Assembly: GCA_034430215.1 (NCBI GenBank)
Contig: DAOUFE010000031.1
Location: 1-64,000, forward strand
Direction: 5' to 3'
From: UBA4782 sp034430215
GTDB lineage: Bacteria > Chloroflexota > Anaerolineae > Anaerolineales > Anaerolineaceae
DNA length: 64,000 nucleotides
Part shown: positions 23,931-31,319 of the stretch, piece by piece
Position numbering within the stretch: the stretch's first letter is position 1
Layout of the letters: each line of letters begins with the position of its first letter
Position numbers and translations under genes: made by a program
The notes under the pieces: generated by a model
Told to the model about the DNA's origin: nothing
Database searches by the model: none
Seen by the model: only the letters and a program-made list of their open reading frames with translations

Positions 23931-26549
23931 TTATTGCTTAACTGTTTCGCGTACTACTACCTGCTTATTGACCAGAGAAATGAGATCGACAACTTCAAGC
24001 CGATCTTTTGTCTGGCTTTTTACCTGTTGAAATTCTGTCATGCATGAGATACAGGATGTGACCAACATATTGGCTTTTGTATCAACCGCCTCTTGCCAGC
24101 GCTGCATGCCTGCGGTATCAGTAAGTTCTGGAAAGTCATAGCGCACAAAGGAACCAGAACCACAGCAGAAGGAATCACGTTTGTTGCGTGGCATCTCTAC
24201 AAAACGGGAACCAGGGAGCGCTTCGAGGATAGTTCGAGGAGCATCATAGATCTTCAATTGGCGCCCCAAGGTACAAGGATCGTGATAGGTCATCACGGTT
24301 CCTGCTGGCATGTACTTTAATGATATATGCCCTTGCTCTAGTTCTTCTGCTACCAGTTCTACAATATTGACCGGTTTGAATGGCATTGCTTCGCCAAGAA
24401 CTTCTGGAAGCTCGTTGGTAAAGGTCATTTGGCAGCCTGGGCATAAGAAAAGCATTTTCTCCACGCCAAGCTTCTGATAGGTTTCAATGTTGTGTCGCAT
24501 GAATTCAGCAGCTTTACCAGCTTCACCGGCTGACATCAATGGGTGACCACAGCACCATTCTTCGGAAGAGATGGTATAGTCAACGCCCATTTTATCCAAT
24601 AAAGATACGGCTTCAGTGGCGGCTGACTTGCGTACATAGGATGGTGTACAGCCTACAAAGAGTGCGATCTTCGCCTGCTTGTCGATATGAGATTTATCTT
24701 TCAACCAGGAGAAACGGTCAGCCTGTTCTTTAGAATAGGGATTCTTTTGCTGGTATGTATCCTGTGCAGCCTGTTTCAACCCTGGAGGGGTTAATCCTAG
24801 TTCTGCCATATCATTACGCATCGCCTGATAGACCTTGCGCAGGTCAATGCATTTAAAGCAGTGTTCAGTGCAAGAACCACATAAAGTACAACTGAAGACT
24901 CTGTCAGCGACGCTCTTATCGTATTTTAGCTCTCCTTCTAAGATCGCACGAGCGGTTGCAACTCTACCTCGACCTGCATAGGTCTCATATTTCCCGCTTT
25001 CATAAGCAGGACATTGTTGATAATTCTTACCGACCCAGCTGAGGTCAAAGCAGAAACCACAGCGCAAGCATTGGAAAGTAACATCGCCAGTTTCTTCAAT
25101 ATGCAATCCCTGAGGTGCAGCATGATCAGGAATTTTTCCTACGGTGGGATCACCAGCCAGCATTAGCACACCCGGATTCAAGATGTGATTGGGATCCAAA
25201 GCATCTTTCAGTGTTTGCATAAGTTGGTAACTGCTTCCCAGTTTGGGCATGATATAGGGGGCGATACCCGCTACAATACCACCAGGAGACATCCATTTGC
25301 TGTACATCAATTCAGAAATGTCGCGTCGTACTTTGATCCCGTATGCACGAGATTCGGGTCGCCATTCCGGATTTAATGTGTCCACCCACAAGAAACCACC
25401 ATTCCGTGAGAAATAAACATCAAAACCTTTGACCGCCATACCATGTTTGGTCCACTCTTCACGAGTATCATCGATATATTGGTTGAGGGCTGGAATAGCC
25501 TGTTTCAGATCCTGGGTGGCGATAAAGCCGGATACTTCTGGGCAGTAATAAGGACGGCTACCATAATAGGTGCTTGGGCCATCGTTTCGCAGCCAGGAGT
25601 ACATATGTTCAGTCCAATACAGTTTGGTGGCATTTGCATCTTGTGCAATCCCGCGGAAGCTCTCGCAGATTGTTTGTCCAGCTTGTTTTCTCTCAAGAGT
25701 ACGGGTTCTGCTGTCACGGATAATGACATGCAGGGTGTATTTTCCAACCTTGCCTGTAGGATGAGGGCCGCCAAATAAGCCAATGATAAAGGTGCCGACT
25801 TCCTGTTTTTGCATTGCGCTAACCGCATCTATCGCGTCATCCAGTTTTTCAAAGGTGTAGAAGAGATAATCTTCAGCCTCGGGTATTCGGCGGATCTGTA
25901 ATGCAGCTTTGGTAATGATGCCCATTGTGCCACAAGAGCCAATAAACAACCCTGCCAGGTCAGGCCCATTAGCACCCCGCTCGATAATCTTGTTGCCATT
26001 GGCATCGTTGGCTGCTGAACCGGTATGAATGATAGTTCCATCGGGAAGTACTACTTCTATGGAGATCACGTGATCGCCAACCATACCATATTCCGTGATC
26101 CCGTGTGGAACAGCATTGTATGCAATGGTGCCACCGACTGTAGCTGAGAACATGCCGCCACCACCAGGAGCAGCCAGTTCCCATCCATATTTCTTCAGTT
26201 CACCATCAATAGCGTGCCAGACAGTACCAGCCTCGGCATATACCATTTGTTTTTCGAAATCAACTTCGAAAGAATTCATGAGGTCAAGCGCCAGAACGAT
26301 GCAGCCATTCATAACACCATTATCGACGAATGTAGTTGCACGTCCCCACAGGAAAAGTGGTTTCTTAATTTCGTTGGCTAATTTTACAATCTGCACGATT
26401 TCATCAGTGCTTTTTGGACGGCAAACATACCCGGGAATACCACCCGTGGAAGGTCCGCAATCGCGTCGGTATGCCAACAGGTCAACATATTCATTGGTGA
26501 CGTATTGGGGTCCGCAAATCGCCTGTAGTTTTGTTAGGATCTCATCCAT
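23931..26549 (-). CDS. FAD-linked oxidase / Fe-S oxidoreductase fusion (GlcD-GlpC-like)
   Basis: About 872 residues. Residues 45-225 are a PCMH-type FAD-binding domain (G-R-A-T-T-F, P-G-G-G-G, F-I-G-S-C-G-T-M-G-I), 230-470 the FAD oxidase C-terminal domain. Then two cluster motifs follow: C499-x2-C-x2-C505...C518 and C559-x2-C-x2-C-x3-C569. The last 240 residues hold two CCG (heterodisulfide-reductase-like) domains, with W-C-C-G-H-P and F-C-C-G-S-G. (Numbering from the upstream ATG at 26564; I prefer the ATG at 26549 with its AAAGGAAAAG site.) Relatives oxidise 2-hydroxyacids such as glycolate or lactate, passing electrons to a quinone or ferredoxin. Its setting inside an ECF operon suggests it oxidises the imported compound or a product of it. 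Confidence 0.85.
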   Translation of the reverse strand: MDEILTKLQAICGPQYVTNEYVDLLAYRRDCGPSTGGIPGYVCRPKSTDEIVQIVKLANEIKKPLFLWGRATTFVDNGVMNGCIVLALDLMNSFEVDFEKQMVYAEAGTVWHAIDGELKKYGWELAAPGGGGMFSATVGGTIAYNAVPHGITEYGMVGDHVISIEVVLPDGTIIHTGSAANDANGNKIIERGANGPDLAGLFIGSCGTMGIITKAALQIRRIPEAEDYLFYTFEKLDDAIDAVSAMQKQEVGTFIIGLFGGPHPTGKVGKYTLHVIIRDSRTRTLERKQAGQTICESFRGIAQDANATKLYWTEHMYSWLRNDGPSTYYGSRPYYCPEVSGFIATQDLKQAIPALNQYIDDTREEWTKHGMAVKGFDVYFSRNGGFLWVDTLNPEWRPESRAYGIKVRRDISELMYSKWMSPGGIVAGIAPYIMPKLGSSYQLMQTLKDALDPNHILNPGVLMLAGDPTVGKIPDHAAPQGLHIEETGDVTFQCLRCGFCFDLSWVGKNYQQCPAYESGKYETYAGRGRVATARAILEGELKYDKSVADRVFSCTLCGSCTEHCFKCIDLRKVYQAMRNDMAELGLTPPGLKQAAQDTYQQKNPYSKEQADRFSWLKDKSHIDKQAKIALFVGCTPSYVRKSAATEAVSLLDKMGVDYTISSEEWCCGHPLMSAGEAGKAAEFMRHNIETYQKLGVEKMLFLCPGCQMTFTNELPEVLGEAMPFKPVNIVELVAEELEQGHISLKYMPAGTVMTYHDPCTLGRQLKIYDAPRTILEALPGSRFVEMPRNKRDSFCCGSGSFVRYDFPELTDTAGMQRWQEAVDTKANMLVTSCISCMTEFQQVKSQTKDRLEVVDLISLVNKQVVVRETVKQ

Positions 26550-26560
26550 GTCTTTTCCTT

Positions 26561-28318
26561 TCATACATGCTCTTGTTCGAGTGAAGGTGCATTAAGCTTC
26601 TGCAATAATGCATCAGCCATTGTTTGTACGCTCAATGGAGTGCGTGGCAAGCCTAATTCGGGCGGTAAAGCTTGACCTAATTCTGTGATCTGGGGCGGAA
26701 TAATATATGCCTGCCGGACGACTTCAGGCTGCGAGAAAACAGCTTCCGTTACATCATCCAATAATAATTTTCCACCACTCATTACGATAACCCGCTTTGC
26801 GTACTCTGCGACTAATGCCATGTGGTGAGTAACGAAAACTACTGTTCGCCCCTGTTCGTGAAGTGCCCGGGCTATTTGCATGATCTGATGACATCCCTTG
26901 TAATCTTGACCCGTGGTTGGCTCATCCAGTATGATGATCTCAGGATCAAGAGCCAAAGCACTGGCAATGACTACTTTAGCCCGATCACCTTTTGACATGG
27001 CAGGAGGAAATTCTTCTCTTCTTCCTTCCAATCCAACTACCTTGAGAGTCTCCACGATACGTTTTTCAATTTCTTCGGGTGGCAATCCAAGATTTTTTGG
27101 TCCATAGCTGATCTCTTCAGCTACTGTTTGCGCAAAAAGCTGTTGATCAGGGTTTTGCAACACAAAACCTACATGTTCAGCCATTTCTGCTACTGCAGTT
27201 TTTTTGGTATCTCTGCCTGCAACCAATACCGTTCCTGAAGTGGGTCGCAGCAACCCAAGCAAATTCTTTAAAACGGTGGTTTTTCCAGAGCCATTTTGTC
27301 CGATCAGTGCAACAAACTCACCTTTTTTGATCTCAAAAGATACACCTTTTACAGCATGTACATTCAAAGGCTGATAGATGTAGTCAAGATTTTCCACAAG
27401 GATGGACGTTTGAGCGCCTTCAACGGTTTTATGGTTTTCTGGAACGATAGTAACTTTACCTGATCTATCGCCCACCAATTGAATGACATTTTCTTTGGCC
27501 TCATCAATCGTGATCGGGAAGGAAGAGAAAGGTTTCTCAACTTCCTGCATTTTCGCAGCAAGTTGAGAAACCTGAGGAGAACGGATCATCAATTTCTTGA
27601 AAAGAGGCAGATTGGAGAAGATCTGGCGAGGTGTGCCATCGGCTTCAAGCTTGCCTTCATTGAGGACAATCACCCGATCCATATGGCGGGCAATCATTTC
27701 AGAGGCATCGGTTGCCATGATGACAGTCATGCCATATTTCTGATTCAACTCGCGTGCAACTGAAAGGACTTCTTCTACACCAACGGGATCCAATTGCGAT
27801 GTAGCTTCATCCAATACCAGAATATCTGGCCGCATAGCAATATTTGCTGCAATTGCCAGGCGTTGCTTTTGGCCTCCAGAGAGTGATGTAGGCAGTCGGT
27901 CTTCAAAACCCTTCAGCCGCACAACATTCAATGCCCAAGCCACCCGTTCTTCAATATCTTCAGGGGACAGGCATAGATTCTCAGCGCCGAAAGCAACTTC
28001 ACTTTTCACCGAGGAGGTAAATAATTGGGTTTCAGGATCCTCCAAAACGATACCAACTTTGGTTGCGAGAATGGAAATGCCTGCTTGCTGGGTATCTAGC
28101 CCGTGAACAAGGACTTTACCGGCTAATCGTCCACCTATGCTATTGGGGATAATCCCATTCATCATCTGGCATAAAGTACTTTTTCCTGCGCCATTCTCCC
28201 CCATGATGGCAACGAACTCACCCTCATGAATAGTAAGATTCATGTGGGTGATAACCCAACGCTTACTGCGAGGGTAACGATACGATACATCCTGGAATTC
28301 AATGACGGGCGTTTTTAT
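26561..28318 (-). CDS. fused double ECF ATPase (EcfA-EcfA)
   Basis: Two ABC ATPase domains in one chain of about 585 residues. Domain 1: G-E-N-G-A-G-K-S-T, signature S-L-S-G-G-Q-K-Q-R, Walker B I-L-V-L-D-E-A-T-S. Domain 2: G-Q-N-G-S-G-K-T-T, degenerate signature A-M-S-K-G-D-R-A-K, Walker B I-I-I-L-D-E-P-T-T-G-Q-D. It matches the separate pair at 17276-18974 in order and in the degenerate second site. The first ATG (28243) falls only 11 residues before Walker A and would delete the first strand; the frame is open up to the EcfT stop and encodes a normal N terminus (V-I-E-F-Q-D-V-S-Y-R-Y-P). An AGGAG site sits 7 bases before an in-frame ATA at 28318, so I extend to there; the initiation codon is unusual. 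Confidence 0.85.
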   Translation of the reverse strand: MKTPVIEFQDVSYRYPRSKRWVITHMNLTIHEGEFVAIMGENGAGKSTLCQMMNGIIPNSIGGRLAGKVLVHGLDTQQAGISILATKVGIVLEDPETQLFTSSVKSEVAFGAENLCLSPEDIEERVAWALNVVRLKGFEDRLPTSLSGGQKQRLAIAANIAMRPDILVLDEATSQLDPVGVEEVLSVARELNQKYGMTVIMATDASEMIARHMDRVIVLNEGKLEADGTPRQIFSNLPLFKKLMIRSPQVSQLAAKMQEVEKPFSSFPITIDEAKENVIQLVGDRSGKVTIVPENHKTVEGAQTSILVENLDYIYQPLNVHAVKGVSFEIKKGEFVALIGQNGSGKTTVLKNLLGLLRPTSGTVLVAGRDTKKTAVAEMAEHVGFVLQNPDQQLFAQTVAEEISYGPKNLGLPPEEIEKRIVETLKVVGLEGRREEFPPAMSKGDRAKVVIASALALDPEIIILDEPTTGQDYKGCHQIMQIARALHEQGRTVVFVTHHMALVAEYAKRVIVMSGGKLLLDDVTEAVFSQPEVVRQAYIIPPQITELGQALPPELGLPRTPLSVQTMADALLQKLNAPSLEQEHV

Positions 28319-28339
28319 GGTATTTCTCCTGGTAAAGAA

Positions 28340-29131
28340 TTACAGATATCTTGAAAGGACGATAAAACCAATAGTGACCACTACCGTGGCGATCATGAAA
28401 AGCCAATCGGCGGTACGCATTTTCAGATCTTTCAGGTAAGTGCGTTTCTTTGAAGCACCAAATGCTCGAGAATCCATGGCAACTGCCATGAGTTGGGCAC
28501 GGCGCATGGAACCGATTACAAGTGGGGTTACCAGTGCCGGATAAGCTCTTAATTTCTCACCTAGTTTCCCTTTTTCAAATGTTTGCATGGCACGCAATTT
28601 TTGTGCATCAACAATGACTTTAGTTTCTGTTTGAAGAAGAGGGACAAGATTAAGGGCAGTGGTCATGGTATAAGCCATGGTGTATGGCAAGCCCATTTTT
28701 GTCATCCCTAATGCAAAATCCTGTACCGGTGTGGTATAGCTGATCAGTGGCAGCATGATGATCATCGCCATCAGGCGAAGAGCCAGCACAAAGGAGTAGA
28801 TAATTCCTTCCAGTGTGATCTGCCCAAATCCTTTACCAATGGGAATGAGAGGTTTGATTAGTGGAGTTGCACCCGGATAGAAAATTGCCTGTATCACAAA
28901 GAGAAAAGCAGCAATAGGCAATAATACTTTCATGAAACCCAGGAACACACTGAACGGTAGTTTTGCTGAGAACCATAGCAGAATAATCAATCCAAAAACC
29001 AATGCTGCTATAAAAAAGTTATTAATCATCAAGATGCCAGTACACGCAATAAGCATGAAGATGATCTTAATACGTGGATCTAGACGATGAAACAAGGTAT
29101 TGCCGGGGTAGTAAGAAATTAAAGAACTCAC
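28340..29131 (-). CDS. ecfT: ECF transporter transmembrane T component
   Basis: 263 residues with multiple membrane segments. N-terminal L-F-H-R-L-D-P-R-I-K and late A-M-D-S-R-A-F-G-A-S-K-K-R-T identify EcfT. It starts with GTG at 29131, preceded by AGGAG at 6-base spacing, 12 bp after the amidohydrolase stop. It pairs with the fused double ATPase next to it and the S component at 23126-23902. Confidence 0.9.
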   Translation of the reverse strand: MSSLISYYPGNTLFHRLDPRIKIIFMLIACTGILMINNFFIAALVFGLIILLWFSAKLPFSVFLGFMKVLLPIAAFLFVIQAIFYPGATPLIKPLIPIGKGFGQITLEGIIYSFVLALRLMAMIIMLPLISYTTPVQDFALGMTKMGLPYTMAYTMTTALNLVPLLQTETKVIVDAQKLRAMQTFEKGKLGEKLRAYPALVTPLVIGSMRRAQLMAVAMDSRAFGASKKRTYLKDLKMRTADWLFMIATVVVTIGFIVLSRYL

Positions 29132-29143
29132 TTGATACTCCTG

Positions 29144-30493
29144 TCAGGTGGCACTAAAGTGTAGATCTTGTCTGAAACCGCTGATTTCTATGTCAATTGC
29201 CTTGATCTCTGATTTTATTGCAGCTTCGTCTACCGTCTTCAAAACACGATTACGCATCACAATATCACCGTTAATAATGGTGTCACGTACATCACTGGAT
29301 TTAGCGCAAAAAACAAGCATATTAAATAGATCTAAGTCATGAAATGGAGCCAGATGAGCTGACTGCGTTTCAACTACGATCACATCAGCCAGCTTACCAG
29401 GATAGATTTCTCCTGCATCCAGGTGGGCTACCTGAGCAGCATTAGTGGTAGCCATTTGAAAAGCATCAATTGGCTGAAGGGCATTTGCATCATTGTTGGC
29501 GACTCGTGCCAGCATTACAGCCGCACGCATTTCTTCCCACATATCCAGAAGATCATTAGAAGCGCAGCCATCAGTTGCCAGGGAAACCAGGATATCCATT
29601 TTACGCATCGGAACAATGGGAGCAATTCCATCCGAAAGCTTCATATTACTCTTAGGGCAATGCACCACCTGCGCGTTGGCTTGTGCAATGAGTTGAAGAT
29701 CGTGCTGACTGCAATGAACACAATGAACGGCGCTCAAGGAATTATTCAATAGACCGAGATGATCCAGGTATTCAACAGGCGTTCTTCCTGTATCCCGTAC
29801 CAGATCACTGACCTCTTCTGCTGTTTCTGCAATATGGATCTGCATGCCAAGGTGATTATCTACTGCCACTTTGCCAGCCCATTGGAGAAAATCATCAGTA
29901 CACAAAAAGAGTGTAGAAGGCGCAGGAAAGACAGTGGTCAACCCATCAGGGTTGTGATGCTCAGCGATGAAATCCATCATCTGGTCTTTCATCGCAGATT
30001 CTGAAGAACGAAGTTCTTCAGGTACCCATTTATTCGAAAGAGTATATGCAAGCACACCCCGAAATCCAACATCCTTCCAGGCATGAATAATGGAAGGAAA
30101 AATCGTATCCATATTGATGCAACTGGTAATTCCGCCTTTGATCATTTCTATGGCGGAGATCGCTGTCCAAAGATACGGAAGGCGCTGACCATCTCTATTG
30201 ATCACTTTACGCATAGCGCCAATGTTTGGAAATAAAACTTCATTACACCAGGGCACCAAAGGAATACCCTTCGAGATGCCTTTCATCAAGTTTTGATAAA
30301 GGTGAGCATGGGTATTGACGAAACCAGGCATGACAACACAATCATTGCCATCTAGTATTTCTGAATCAGCAGGGGCAGCAATGTTTTTGCCGACCTGGGC
30401 GATTCGATTCCCCTCAATTAACAGATCAACATCTTGCAAAATGCAAGTAGGGGATTGGACAAGATACGAGCAGTGGCGGATGAGAATAGTCAA
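29144..30493 (-). CDS. amidohydrolase, MtaD/SsnA-like deaminase
   Basis: 449 residues, full length for the cytosine-deaminase-like amidohydrolases. Metal and catalytic residues seen: P-G-F-V-N-T-H-A-H-L near residue 60, I-H-I-A-E-T near 220, H-C-V-H-C-S near 255 and L-A-T-D-G-C-A-S-N near 305. The last motif with S-N-D-L-L-D-M-W-E-E-M-R is typical of 5'-methylthioadenosine/S-adenosylhomocysteine deaminases and related N-heterocycle deaminases. Start is a TTG at 30493 with an AAGGAA site; no ATG or GTG lies upstream in frame. First gene of the 29-kb minus-strand cluster, reading from a well-formed promoter. Substrate probably an adenine- or pterin/purine-like ring; inference only. Confidence 0.83.
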   Translation of the reverse strand: MTILIRHCSYLVQSPTCILQDVDLLIEGNRIAQVGKNIAAPADSEILDGNDCVVMPGFVNTHAHLYQNLMKGISKGIPLVPWCNEVLFPNIGAMRKVINRDGQRLPYLWTAISAIEMIKGGITSCINMDTIFPSIIHAWKDVGFRGVLAYTLSNKWVPEELRSSESAMKDQMMDFIAEHHNPDGLTTVFPAPSTLFLCTDDFLQWAGKVAVDNHLGMQIHIAETAEEVSDLVRDTGRTPVEYLDHLGLLNNSLSAVHCVHCSQHDLQLIAQANAQVVHCPKSNMKLSDGIAPIVPMRKMDILVSLATDGCASNDLLDMWEEMRAAVMLARVANNDANALQPIDAFQMATTNAAQVAHLDAGEIYPGKLADVIVVETQSAHLAPFHDLDLFNMLVFCAKSSDVRDTIINGDIVMRNRVLKTVDEAAIKSEIKAIDIEISGFRQDLHFSAT

Positions 30494-30547
30494 AGAGACC
30501 GTTCCTTTTTGAGAAATTGCTCATAACATTTGCACAAATCTCCCTTT

Positions 30548-30576
30548 ATAATAGCCCGATGTCGGGGCTCATTCAA
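30548..30576 (-). promoter_or_regulatory. sigma-70-type promoter of the minus-strand ECF/C1 cluster
   Basis: On the minus strand, -35 TTGAAT (30576-30571), 17-base spacer, -10 TATTAT (30553-30548). The -10 matches the consensus at 5 of 6 and the -35 at 4 of 6. The leader to the TTG start at 30493 is about 50 bases. Confidence 0.6.
30555..30566. promoter_or_regulatory. inverted repeat between -35 and -10, candidate operator
   Basis: CCCGA-TG-TCGGG lies entirely inside the promoter spacer of the divergent cluster. A repressor bound there would block RNA polymerase. The TetR gene starting 140 bp away is the obvious candidate regulator; the link is unproven. Confidence 0.4.
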
Positions 30577-30650
30577 CGAAGAATGTCACATAGAATTTAG
30601 ATTTAAGTCATATGAACCAACAAGGACTGGGCTAAAGCAAAAACTGATGA

Positions 30651-30679
30651 TTGCATTATCGCTGTAGAATTGCTACAAT
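30651..30679 (+). promoter_or_regulatory. extended -10 promoter of the TetR gene
   Basis: TGC-TACAAT at 30671-30679 forms an extended -10; a weak TTGCAT lies 17 bases upstream at 30651-30656. It would place the transcript start about 20 bases before the ATG at 30705. Confidence 0.45.
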
Positions 30680-30704
30680 GATTATCAGTCGTACGGCCGA
30701 CCGA

Positions 30705-31256
30705 ATGAAAACAAAACGAAACCTCTCTCGCGAATACATTCTGGAAGTTTCCAGCGAACTGGTAGCCAATAAAGGGGTTGAAACCAGCCTGGCAGATATT
30801 GCTGCTAAATTAGGAATATCGAAAGGTACACTGTATTACTATTACCCCTCAAAAAGCGATTTACTCTTCGAAATCACCAATCGTCATTTTGACCAGATCA
30901 CCAATCAATTGCTTGATCAAATAAAACACCTCGATCCTTCCATTCCGCCGGCCGAAGCAGTCTATCAGGTGATGCAAACTCTCATCAGAGAAACAGTACG
31001 GGGACGTCTTCATCATTACCTGATCGAAGAGGCACTGACCTCTAATCCACGATTAATTGCCAGATTTAAGGAAAAGTATGAAGAATGGAAAGCGATGGTC
31101 CTTGAGGGATTGGAACATATTCTAGAAAATTCTCCATCGAAAAAAGCTATTGCGAATATCATTTTAGCAACAGTCGATGGATTGATCCTGCAGAACCTGA
31201 TAGGAATTGACGACTATCCGCTCGAAGAAATCTCATCATTAATTACTAGAGGGTAA
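30705..31256 (+). CDS. TetR-family transcriptional regulator
   Basis: About 183 residues from the ATG at 30705 (MKTKRNLSREYIL, the typical TetR N terminus). The helix-turn-helix S-L-A-D-I-A-A-K-L-G-I-S-K-G-T-L-Y-Y-Y-Y is followed by the hallmark P-S-K-S-D-L-L. Earlier in-frame starts would lie inside its own promoter. It sits between the divergent minus-strand cluster and the aldehyde oxidoreductase operon and probably controls both or one. The C-terminal ligand domain is not recognisable. Confidence 0.88.
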   Translation: MKTKRNLSREYILEVSSELVANKGVETSLADIAAKLGISKGTLYYYYPSKSDLLFEITNRHFDQITNQLLDQIKHLDPSIPPAEAVYQVMQTLIRETVRGRLHHYLIEEALTSNPRLIARFKEKYEEWKAMVLEGLEHILENSPSKKAIANIILATVDGLILQNLIGIDDYPLEEISSLITRG

Positions 31257-31319
31257 ATAACCTTTTCCTGAATTTCTCGTGAAGTAAAAAATAAATATTT
31301 TATTTTTGATGGAGGAGCT

